In this document: positions 7,963-15,930 of the stretch, piece after piece | Numbering within the stretch: position 1 is the first letter of the stretch | Layout: each line of letters opens with the position of its first letter | NCBI RefSeq assembly: GCF_014306625.1 | Contig: NZ_JACRYL010000005.1 | Coordinates: 99,132-163,131, forward strand | Direction of reading: 5' to 3' | DNA: 64,000 nucleotides | DNA from: Pedobacter fastidiosus | Lineage (GTDB): Bacteria; Bacteroidota; Bacteroidia; Sphingobacteriales; Sphingobacteriaceae | Notes under the pieces: model-generated | What the model saw: the letters and a program-made list of their open reading frames with translations, nothing else | The model's database searches: none | Told to the model about the DNA's origin: nothing | Position numbers and translations under genes: made by a program

Positions 7963-10473
7963 ATGAAAATCAGATTCTTTTTAACCTTCGTTTTTTTGCT
8001 TTTTATAATAAGCCTTACTTCTTTTAAAGAAATTAATAAGTCAAATCAGCAGAGTTGGATAAGAATTAATCTGTTGGGATATCCGCCATTAGCATCAAAA
8101 GTTGCAGTTTGGGTAAGTAAGGAAGAAGAAATTCCATCACTTTTCGAAATTATCGAAAAAGATGGCGGTAAAGTAGTTTACACTTCATCAAATATTAAAA
8201 ACTTTGGCGCTTATGGTCCGTTTCGCCACACAGCACGCCTAAGCTTTTCTGACTTTAATCAAAAAGGAAGTTTTTTTATTCGGGCAAATGGTATTTTATC
8301 CCCGCTCATTTTAATTAACAACCATGTTTACGATGGTGCCGCCGATTTCTGTTTGCGCTATATGCGCCAGCAAAGAAGTGGCTTTAATCCTTATCTAAAA
8401 GATAGTTGCCATACTCATGATGGTTTCGTTTTATATGGAAATAAAGCTGGAATAAAAGATAGTACACATTTCGAGGCTTCTGGAGGCTGGCACGACGCGA
8501 GCGATTACTTGCAATATTCTACAACCTCGGCAAATGCAACCTACCATTTACTGATGGCTTATAGAGATTTCCCCGAAGTTTTCGGAGATGAAAAGCAGGC
8601 TAACGGTTTAGATGGCAAAAACGGGAGAGCAGATGTTTTAGATGAAGCAAAATGGGGTTTAGACTGGTTATTAAAAATGCATCCTAAAAAGAATATTATG
8701 TTTAATCAATTGGCCGATGATCGTGATCACATCTCTATGCGGATTCCAAAAGAGGACAATCAATATGGAAAGGGTTTCGAGCGTCCGCTCTATTTTATAA
8801 CAGGAGAACCACAACAAAGAGGAAAGTTTTTGAACAATACAACGGGCACAAGTTCTACCGCAGCCAAATTTAGTAGTGCTTTTAATTTAGGCGCATTTCT
8901 ATTTAAAAAGCGAGATCCAAATTATGCCGAAATACTCAACGCAAAAGCCTTATCATCTTACAATTTTGCATTGAAAAAGCCTGGCGTTACACAGACAGCA
9001 TCGGTAAAATCTCCTTATATCTATGCCGAAGACAATTGGGTTGATGATATGGAACTTGCAGAAACAGCTTTCAATTTTAATAGAAATAAACCAGATCCAA
9101 ATCGGTTAAAAAATGCGTCATATTATGCCAATCTGGAGAAAATCACTCCATGGATGCTACGCGATACCGCTTCTCATTATCAATATTATCCGTTTATTAA
9201 CTTAGGCCATTACGAATTGGCTAAACAAACTGGAGAAGAAAGTTTAAGCATCGATTATTACAAAGAAGGGATTAAACAGGTTTGGGGGCGAGCAAAAAAC
9301 AATGCTTTTTATCGGGGCATCCCCTTTATTTGGTGCAGTAATAATTTGACTGTTGCTTTTGCTATTCAATGTAACTGGTACTCAAAATTAAGTGGCGATA
9401 AAACCTTTTCTGAACTTGAACAAGCCAACTTCGACTGGATTTTTGGTTGCAATCCTTGGGGAACAAGTATGGTCTATGGATTGCCGAGCTATGGTGATAC
9501 GCCAACCGATCCGCATTCGGCATTTACACATTTAAAAAATTATCCTATTGACGGGGGTTTGGTTGATGGCCCAGTGTACACGAAAATTTACAAAAACTTA
9601 ATCGGAATTAAACTAGCGGATAGTGACGAATATGCAGATTTTCAAAGTGATTTAGCTGTATACCATGATGATTATGAAGATTATAGCACCAACGAACCCA
9701 CTATGGATGGAACTGCATCTTTGGTTTATTTACTAGCAGGCAAAGAAGCTGCAGCAAAAGGAGATGAGAACAAAACTTATACTTTGGGTGCCATTACCCG
9801 TGGCGATTCTACCAAAAAGAAAATTGCCTTGGTTTTTACAGGCGATGAATTTGGTGATGGTGGTGAAATAATATCCAAAACACTGCATGATGAAAATATT
9901 GAAGCCTCGTTTTTTTTGACCGGAAATTTCTATCGAAACCCTAATTTTAAACCTTTGGTTAATAGGTTAAAAAAAGATGGTCATTATCTAGGCCCTCATT
10001 CTGATAAACATCTTTTGTATTGTGATTGGAATAAGCGAGATAGTTTATTAGTTACCAAATCTCAATTCGACGCTGATTTAAAATCAAATTATCAAGCAAT
10101 GGCTTCTTTGGGAATAAATAAACCCGAAGCTAAGTTTTTTCTTCCGCCATACGAATGGTATAACAAAAGCATTTCCGATTGGACAAATGAACAACATTTA
10201 AATATAATCAATTTTACACCTGGTACAAGATCAAATGCAGATTACACCTACCCCGAATTGGGGAAAAGTTTCCGCAAAAGTGATGAAATCTATCAATCGA
10301 TAATAACGTATAATGAATCAAAAGCCGAGGGTTTAAATGGATTTATATTATTACTTCATATTGGTACCGATCCTAGAAGAACAGATAAGTTTTATCTTAA
10401 ATTGCATAAACTGATTCGTTATCTTAAAAAAAACCATTACGAATTAGTAAGAATTAACAATTTATTAGAATAA
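7963..10473 (+). CDS. Secreted GH9 glycosidase fused to a polysaccharide deacetylase (CE4/NodB-like)
   Basis: Two-enzyme exported protein of 836 residues. After a signal peptide (1-22) come a CelD_N-type Ig-like domain (about 30-120) and a GH9 (alpha/alpha)6 catalytic domain (about 125-600). WHDASDY (176-182) is the GH9 aspartate motif, and Glu578 in TNEPTMDG is the likely general acid. From about residue 618 a NodB-type domain follows: FTGDEFGDGG, GPHSDKH with metal ligands His679 and His683, FFLPPYEW and LLLHIG. The first NodB motif is D-E, not D-D, so activity is uncertain. GH9 includes cellulases and exo-glucosaminidases; pairing with a deacetylase favours an amino-sugar polymer, but that is inference. 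Confidence 0.88.
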   Translation: MKIRFFLTFVFLLFIISLTSFKEINKSNQQSWIRINLLGYPPLASKVAVWVSKEEEIPSLFEIIEKDGGKVVYTSSNIKNFGAYGPFRHTARLSFSDFNQKGSFFIRANGILSPLILINNHVYDGAADFCLRYMRQQRSGFNPYLKDSCHTHDGFVLYGNKAGIKDSTHFEASGGWHDASDYLQYSTTSANATYHLLMAYRDFPEVFGDEKQANGLDGKNGRADVLDEAKWGLDWLLKMHPKKNIMFNQLADDRDHISMRIPKEDNQYGKGFERPLYFITGEPQQRGKFLNNTTGTSSTAAKFSSAFNLGAFLFKKRDPNYAEILNAKALSSYNFALKKPGVTQTASVKSPYIYAEDNWVDDMELAETAFNFNRNKPDPNRLKNASYYANLEKITPWMLRDTASHYQYYPFINLGHYELAKQTGEESLSIDYYKEGIKQVWGRAKNNAFYRGIPFIWCSNNLTVAFAIQCNWYSKLSGDKTFSELEQANFDWIFGCNPWGTSMVYGLPSYGDTPTDPHSAFTHLKNYPIDGGLVDGPVYTKIYKNLIGIKLADSDEYADFQSDLAVYHDDYEDYSTNEPTMDGTASLVYLLAGKEAAAKGDENKTYTLGAITRGDSTKKKIALVFTGDEFGDGGEIISKTLHDENIEASFFLTGNFYRNPNFKPLVNRLKKDGHYLGPHSDKHLLYCDWNKRDSLLVTKSQFDADLKSNYQAMASLGINKPEAKFFLPPYEWYNKSISDWTNEQHLNIINFTPGTRSNADYTYPELGKSFRKSDEIYQSIITYNESKAEGLNGFILLLHIGTDPRRTDKFYLKLHKLIRYLKKNHYELVRINNLLE

Positions 10474-10510
10474 TGAACGGATATCACAAATTAAAATTTA
10501 AAATAAATAT

Positions 10511-10518
10511 TAACTTTG
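10511..10518 (+). promoter_or_regulatory. -7 box before the small membrane protein
   Basis: TAACTTTG matches TAnnTTTG. Transcription from it would begin near 10522, which excludes the in-frame TTG at 10516 and leaves the ATG at 10537 as start. No good -33 TTTG is visible. Confidence 0.5.
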
Positions 10519-10536
10519 CCTCAAATATTTGAAAAC

Positions 10537-10722
10537 ATGAGTGTACAAAAAAATAGCAACAATAACTTTAACTGGCTTTATTACGCATTGGGTTTAGCAT
10601 TTGGGATTTTAACTGCAGTGGTTATTACACAAAGCTATATTTATGCAATTTTAGGTGGAGTGTTCGGTTTATTAAGCGCAGGCTTATTTTTAAATGCCCT
10701 AGTTAAAGGCAGAAAATACTAA
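10537..10722 (+). CDS. Small two-helix membrane protein, unknown function
   Basis: 61 residues from the ATG at 10537: a short polar N-terminus (MSVQKNSNNN), then two hydrophobic segments (about 13-32 and 35-54) separated by a short turn, and a basic tail (KGRKY). No family was recognised. A TAnnTTTG box 18 nt upstream supports both the start and its own transcription. It lies between the GH9-deacetylase gene and the DUF2911 gene on the same strand, with no obvious functional link to either. Confidence 0.6.
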   Translation: MSVQKNSNNNFNWLYYALGLAFGILTAVVITQSYIYAILGGVFGLLSAGLFLNALVKGRKY

Positions 10723-10736
10723 TACCTAACCATTTT

Positions 10737-10754
10737 AAGAGGTTATCCCCTCTT
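10737..10754 (+). terminator. Weak hairpin after the small membrane protein
   Basis: AAGAGG (10737-10742) pairs with CCTCTT (10749-10754) around a 6-nt loop, 15 nt after the stop codon. The T-tract is very short, so terminator function is uncertain. Confidence 0.3.
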
Positions 10755-10778
10755 TACAATATTACTAATCTACCATAG

Positions 10779-11348
10779 ATGAAGAATATATTTATTCTTG
10801 TTTTCGCTCTATTGTGTCTTGGCGCAAAAGCTCAGGAAAACTCCGCAGCAGAAATTAAATTTCCTGTTACAGATCCTAGCCCTGCGGATATTGTTTATTA
10901 TCCGCTAAATGCACCGAAAGTTAAGGCAGATGATGCAACTAAACCGATCATCAAAATAATTTATTCTCGTCCGCAGAAAAAGGGGCGTGAAATTTTTGGT
11001 GTGTTAGAGCAGTATGATAAAGTTTGGCGTTTTGGTGCTAATGAAAGTACGGAGGTTAGATTCTTCCAAAAAGTAACCATTGGTGGCAAAAAAATTAAAG
11101 CTGGCACGTATAGTTTGTTTGCCATTCCTAATAAAGATAAATGGACCATCATTGTAAATAGCCAAACCGATAGATGGGGCGCTTTTACTTATGATCAATC
11201 AAAAGATCTCGTTCGGGTAGAAGTTCCCGTTAAAACTTTGGCAAAATCAATCGAATATTTCTCGCTTACATTCACTCCAAAAGAAACAGGTGCAAATTTG
11301 ATTATTGGTTGGGATAAAACACAGGTTGAATTGCCGATCGGTTTTTAA
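10779..11348 (+). CDS. DUF2911 family secreted protein
   Basis: 189 residues with a Sec signal peptide (MKNIFILVFALLCLGAKAQ). The body fits DUF2911: IIYSRPQKKGREIFG, VWRFGANESTEVRF, IKAGTYSLFAIP and a C-terminal FSLTFTPKETGANLIIGWDK. The family is frequent in Bacteroidota and is predicted to be an exported beta-sandwich; no biochemical function is known to me. It is convergent with the phospholipase C gene 34 nt away. The spacer between them contains a fragment, CGTCATTGCGA, of the hairpin repeat found at 32221. Confidence 0.85.
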   Translation: MKNIFILVFALLCLGAKAQENSAAEIKFPVTDPSPADIVYYPLNAPKVKADDATKPIIKIIYSRPQKKGREIFGVLEQYDKVWRFGANESTEVRFFQKVTIGGKKIKAGTYSLFAIPNKDKWTIIVNSQTDRWGAFTYDQSKDLVRVEVPVKTLAKSIEYFSLTFTPKETGANLIIGWDKTQVELPIGF

Positions 11349-11382
11349 AACAATCGTCATTGCGATGTGCTTAAATTGCATT

Positions 11383-13758
11383 CTAAGCCAATACATTTCC
11401 CATAAAAGGATCTGTAATTGTAATTTCTCCTGTTTCTATTTTCCCAGCAAAGCGATGATTGAAAACGGCATTACCAACTTGGCCTACGCTGAAATCGTAC
11501 CAATTCCCATTTTTAATCGTATTTAATGCTATCGTTGTGCTCGACTTTGGTTTTATGCTGATTCTCTGTACTCCTGATTTATAAGCATTATCCGTTATCT
11601 GCAAAGCGAGAACAATCGATGATTTATTTTCAATTTCAAAGATTAAGTTTCCACTTAATTTTTTGGTTACCAATCCTTTCTGTTCTGGATAAACTTTTAT
11701 CGAAAGATTCGGATTTGATTTATTTCCTTTAAAATGGCGATGGAAACCATTTGGACCTGTAATTGCCAAATCATAAATGCCATTGTCAAAATCATCCAGA
11801 CTGATTTTATCCGTTAGGCTGGCTCCTGCCTTAACCGCATACGCCCAAATTTTACCATTTACGCCTTTATATTTTGAAGGTGTGCTCATGTTAAAAGGAG
11901 CGCCAACAGTTTCTGTTTCGTTCCCAAATAACGTTTTAACAGATTGAAAAGTCAATTCTAGTTCGTTGTTTTTCAGCACAGAATCTACCAACAAATGATA
12001 AGGCAATGCACAGGCAGGCTTTGAGCCTCTTTCTTGTTTCGGCATATGTGCCGATGTTTCCAAGGAAAAAGATTGTTGCTTGTTTATTTTTGAAACTTCC
12101 GTTTGGTTTAATGCCGTTGGGCCAACTTGTGCCGGTTTATTCTTGGCGTTTTCTATGCTCGTTACTACGCCCTCTTTTGTAAGTGGAGTTGGCGATTTAA
12201 TTTCTTCACCATTATACGCCCTAAATACTGACGTTAAATCTCCAGAAACTGCACGCCTCCAATCGCTTATGTTATTGCTTTTAACTTGTTTGCCTGTTTT
12301 TTTATTGAGCCATTTCTCCATAAACATAAGTGAAGAAGTATGATCAAAAACCTGCCCATTTACAAAACCTCCCTTACTCCAAGGCGAAGCAATTATTAAT
12401 GGAACACGGTAACCCAACCCAATTGGGCTAGCTTTTTTTCCTTCAAAATCTGTTGCGTAATTTATCCCAGGAGAAACTTTTCCTGTTGATGGATCTTCAG
12501 GATTCGGCACTACAAATGGTGGCTGATGATCGAAATAACCATCATTTTCATCATAGGTTAAAACGAAGATCGTCTTTTTCCAAACTTCGGGGTTTTTAGT
12601 TAAAATATCCAAAGCTTCTGATACATACCAGGTTCCATAAAGCGGGGAACTTGTGTGGTCAGAAAATCTTTGTGGCGCAACTAGCCAAGAAACCGTTGGA
12701 AGTTTCCCTTCATCTACATCTTTTCTAAACTGATAGAAAATATCTCCTTTTGGAATGTTTACAGTTTCAGGTTTTCCTTCATCATTGGTAAAAGTAAATG
12801 GAGCAAGCTCTAAATAATCCTTTTGGTTAATGTTGGTTTGAAAGGCTTTATCAATTAAATTTTTTTCTTTTTGAGAAAGTTTATCATACTTCGCCTGAAC
12901 TTCTTTTGCGCTCAAAGCTGGCTTAACGGTATTGTCGCCATTTTTTCTAAAATAAGCCGAGAGCTTTACATTGTGTCTCGAAATATATTCAACGGGATTA
13001 TCGCCATAATTACCCAACCAGTCATCTATTTCACCTTCGGGAAGTTTGGATGTCCACAGTTCATTCTGATAAATGCGCCAATCTATTCCATTATCCTCTA
13101 ACGTTTCCTGAAAAGTTGGCCAATCTACAAAAACATTGTTCTGCGATTCTGCCTGATCATTATTTACAACGGCAACTTTGTTTTCACTTCGCTCGCCCCT
13201 AACGGTTCCGGTAAAAAAGAATAGCCTATTAGGTGTAGTTCCAGTTAGCGAAGAGCAGAAATGCTGATCGCAAATGGTAAATGCATCTGCCAAAGCATAA
13301 TAAAATGGAATATCGTTGCGGTTATAATGCGCCAGCGTCATCGGAGATTTGGAGGGAATCCATTTATCGTATTTACCTCCATTTCTTGCCGCCAATTGAT
13401 CATTCCACGAATGAGGCAAACCACCCTGCCAGGTTATTTTTGTTTTATTAATATCTACGTGGAAAGGCGCATAAGTATATCCTTGATTATCTTTTTGCAG
13501 CCAAACCTTATTCCCATCTGGCTGGATGTGTGGATGCGGATCGTTAAATCCTCTTACACCTTTCATATTGCCAAACATATGATCAAAAGATCTGTTCTCT
13601 TGCATTAAAAACACAATGTGTTCGGCATCATAAAAAGTACTCCCGAGTTCGGGGTTGATAGACATGGCTTTAAGTACCGAGCTGGGTAAAGCATTTGCCA
13701 TCCCTGTAGCACCAGCAAATAGAGCCGCCTTTTTTAGAAATTCTCTACGTGAGTCCAT
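11383..13758 (-). CDS. Phosphocholine-type phospholipase C, Tat-exported
   Basis: Non-haemolytic/haemolytic PLC family (phosphoesterase, acid-phosphatase fold). Such enzymes cleave phosphatidylcholine or sphingomyelin to the lipid and phosphocholine. A Tat signal, SRREFLKKA, opens the 791-residue protein. The catalytic domain starts at HIVFLMQENRSFDHMFG (about 46-63) and continues with CSSLTGTTPNRLFF near 170 and TYDENDGYFDHQPPF near 405, typical active-site segments. Two small beta-rich domains of the DUF756 type form the C-terminus (from about 590). It lies beside a GDPD-containing gene on the same strand (128 nt gap), which suggests joint phospholipid scavenging. Confidence 0.93.
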   Translation of the reverse strand: MDSRREFLKKAALFAGATGMANALPSSVLKAMSINPELGSTFYDAEHIVFLMQENRSFDHMFGNMKGVRGFNDPHPHIQPDGNKVWLQKDNQGYTYAPFHVDINKTKITWQGGLPHSWNDQLAARNGGKYDKWIPSKSPMTLAHYNRNDIPFYYALADAFTICDQHFCSSLTGTTPNRLFFFTGTVRGERSENKVAVVNNDQAESQNNVFVDWPTFQETLEDNGIDWRIYQNELWTSKLPEGEIDDWLGNYGDNPVEYISRHNVKLSAYFRKNGDNTVKPALSAKEVQAKYDKLSQKEKNLIDKAFQTNINQKDYLELAPFTFTNDEGKPETVNIPKGDIFYQFRKDVDEGKLPTVSWLVAPQRFSDHTSSPLYGTWYVSEALDILTKNPEVWKKTIFVLTYDENDGYFDHQPPFVVPNPEDPSTGKVSPGINYATDFEGKKASPIGLGYRVPLIIASPWSKGGFVNGQVFDHTSSLMFMEKWLNKKTGKQVKSNNISDWRRAVSGDLTSVFRAYNGEEIKSPTPLTKEGVVTSIENAKNKPAQVGPTALNQTEVSKINKQQSFSLETSAHMPKQERGSKPACALPYHLLVDSVLKNNELELTFQSVKTLFGNETETVGAPFNMSTPSKYKGVNGKIWAYAVKAGASLTDKISLDDFDNGIYDLAITGPNGFHRHFKGNKSNPNLSIKVYPEQKGLVTKKLSGNLIFEIENKSSIVLALQITDNAYKSGVQRISIKPKSSTTIALNTIKNGNWYDFSVGQVGNAVFNHRFAGKIETGEITITDPFMGNVLA

Positions 13759-13886
13759 AATTTATTCAAAATAGCTTAGATACTGCAATTTAGGCAAAGC
13801 AACTCGAATAAGAAAAATGTATTAAGATTGATGGAAATTTACCTTTTAGTTTAAAGTTTGGCTAATTCACCGAACAATTTAACGTT

Positions 13887-15389
13887 TTACTTTTGATAAA
13901 CCCTTACATAATCCACTTTCATGGTAGCCGGAAAAATAGATTCATCTACTCCTTTCTTTCCGCCCCAGCCACCACCGACAGCGATATTCAAAATCATGTG
14001 GAAATTCTGATCAAATGGCCAATCTGGACTTCCCTTTTTCGTGTTTTTAAAGGTTAAATATTTTTGATCATCAACAAAGAAATCCATATGGTCTTCAAAC
14101 CATTCTATTGCATAAACGTGGTAAGCCGTGTAAGGATTAATTTTTACCCCTTTCCCAACTTGAGTGTGAATAACGTGATTAAATTTTTCTGTGTGCACGG
14201 TTCCATAAACGCTATCAGGCTCGTAACCTACGTGCTCCATAATATCTATTTCTCCACTTTTTGGCCAGTCGCCGTATTTCCAATCGGTTGGTAAAGCCCA
14301 AATTGCAGGCCATAAACCTCTTCCCTTTGGTAAAATAGCGCTCACTTCTACTCTTCCGTATTTAAAATCGAATTTGTTTTTGCTTACCAATCGAGCTGAT
14401 GTATAATGATTTTTATCCTGATCTGCCTTTACCGCAGTTATATTTAAATTGCCTTTTTTAACCTTGGCATTGGTAGAATCTGCATCTGTGTAATATTGAA
14501 GTTCGTTATTTCCCCAGCCATTCCCACCAACATCGTACGACCAATTTTTACTCAATGGTAAACCCGCATCGTTAAATTCATCTGCCCATTTTAGTTTCCA
14601 TCCTTGTGCAACAGGAGTCTTTTTCAGCTCCTCAAAAGTTAACTCTGGCTCGTTTGTGGTAATATAATCCACATTATGTGCCAAAAGCCATTGAATTTCC
14701 GTAATGCTATTAACCGTCCAAGCGTTTACGGTTAGCCCTAATTTTTGGGCATTTTCAATCCAACCATCTTTTTGATAAACGCTATAATGATAATCTACTC
14801 CAGTTAATTTATCCGCTTTCAATTGCTCGGCACTTACCTCGCCCTTTAAATAAGCAACCTTTGCCATGGGCAGAAGCGCTAAAACACGTTTACAATAATC
14901 GTAATCAAAGCTGATGTACTCTACCCAATCAACCACTTTAAGTTTCTGCACCATTTCAATGCACTTATTTGTTACCTCAATTCCTCTTTCCTTGCTAATT
15001 AAAGATGGTTTTATTTCCAATATCAGTTTGGTGGTTTTTTGTTTTTTTCCTTCGAATAAATAAGCCTCAAGTGTTGGAATTTTTTCGCCATTACTCATTG
15101 TTTTGGTCAAAAGTTCTTCATACTTAACTTTTTCTATCGTTAAACCTTGAAATTCAGGATCGTGATTAATGACCAAAACGTTATCGGCCGTCATCCAAAC
15201 ATCAAACTCAGATCCATAACAGCCCAACTTTACGGCCTCGTTTAAAGAAGCAATAGAATTTTGAGGAAAATTATTTTTTTTCCATGCGCCACGATGGGCA
15301 ATTACCTGATTTTTATTCCAGTTAAATTTTTGAGCAAAAGAAGCAGAAAAAACAAAGATCATTAAGCTAAAAATAAGTACTCGTTTCAT
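13887..15389 (-). CDS. Secreted GDPD-GH16 fusion (glycerophosphodiesterase plus beta-glucanase)
   Basis: 500 residues with a Sec signal peptide (ending ASFAQ). Residues 25-255 are a glycerophosphodiester phosphodiesterase TIM barrel: VIAHRGAWKKNNFPQNS carries the HRG and Asn of the active site, EFDVWMTADN the metal-binding EfD, and INHD the second His. Residues 265-500 are a GH16 jelly roll with the catalytic motif GEIDIMEHVG near 380 and substrate-cleft residues in LWPAIWALP. Both active sites look intact. GH16 enzymes of this type cut beta-1,3- or mixed-linkage glucans; GDPD cleaves glycerophosphodiesters. The physical fusion is unusual and is discussed in the findings. Neighbouring phospholipase C fits the GDPD half. 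Confidence 0.9.
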   Translation of the reverse strand: MKRVLIFSLMIFVFSASFAQKFNWNKNQVIAHRGAWKKNNFPQNSIASLNEAVKLGCYGSEFDVWMTADNVLVINHDPEFQGLTIEKVKYEELLTKTMSNGEKIPTLEAYLFEGKKQKTTKLILEIKPSLISKERGIEVTNKCIEMVQKLKVVDWVEYISFDYDYCKRVLALLPMAKVAYLKGEVSAEQLKADKLTGVDYHYSVYQKDGWIENAQKLGLTVNAWTVNSITEIQWLLAHNVDYITTNEPELTFEELKKTPVAQGWKLKWADEFNDAGLPLSKNWSYDVGGNGWGNNELQYYTDADSTNAKVKKGNLNITAVKADQDKNHYTSARLVSKNKFDFKYGRVEVSAILPKGRGLWPAIWALPTDWKYGDWPKSGEIDIMEHVGYEPDSVYGTVHTEKFNHVIHTQVGKGVKINPYTAYHVYAIEWFEDHMDFFVDDQKYLTFKNTKKGSPDWPFDQNFHMILNIAVGGGWGGKKGVDESIFPATMKVDYVRVYQK

Positions 15390-15414
15390 ATTTGGGTTTG
15401 ATTATACAAAAAAT

Positions 15415-15422
15415 CAAAAGTA
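15415..15422 (-). promoter_or_regulatory. -7 box of the GDPD-GH16 gene
   Basis: Minus-strand TACTTTTG matches TAnnTTTG. Transcription would start near 15411, about 22 nt before the ATG at 15389. No -33 box is evident. Confidence 0.45.
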
Positions 15423-15541
15423 GATTTTTATAAGAACACTCCCTTTAAATCTATGTAACCTTTGTATTAATTTACAACAAGATAAATAATTTTAAATTAA
15501 TCTATAATGCGTCGTTGGCTGAAGCCAAACGGCAATGAAGA

Positions 15542-15686
15542 AAACCACCCCTTGCCCCTCCTTGAAAATAATGAGGGGAGTTGGTCGGTGCAATTTTTAA
15601 ATTTGTTCAGCTATTTTAGGAGGTGGATTTAACCTGCAAGCCAATAAACTACTCCCCTCCTAATTTAGGAGGGGCCAGGGGCGGTT
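15542..15686. repeat. MITE-like element with C-rich terminal inverted repeats
   Basis: A 145-bp element. The left end starts AACCACCCCTTGCCCCTCCT; the reverse complement of the right end starts AACCGCCCCTGGCCCCTCCT. The resemblance continues inward to a shared GGGGAGT, giving imperfect terminal repeats of nearly 40 bp. It resembles the element at 28474-28609. It has no coding capacity. Confidence 0.6.
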
Positions 15687-15930
15687 ATTTTGTCAAAAGC
15701 ATCAATCTTTATTAAACAAACCCGATTGTAGCGGAAACCAAAAGCCTTTTCTGCTTTTGTTGTAGCAAAAAGCGGGGCTGAAAACCGCCATGAAAAACAG
15801 AGCTTTCATTTTCAAATTACAAATAATTTTAAACCTTAAGTTTCGCTAAACCTATAATGAATGGCTTTGTAATGGTGTTACCATTATTATCAAGATTTTT
15901 CAATTGATTTTATATATTTACAGGTAGCGT

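Larger units (their letters stand above)
15390..15930. other. 541-bp intergenic region with repeats
   Basis: No gene is seen. It contains the -7 box of the GDPD-GH16 gene (15415-15422, minus strand); a compact hairpin TTGGCT/AGCCAA (15515-15528); a C-rich inverted-repeat element (15542-15686); and, before the DUF4175 gene, a 7-bp palindrome TAATGGT-GTT-ACCATTA (15870-15886) that could be an operator. Confidence 0.5.
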
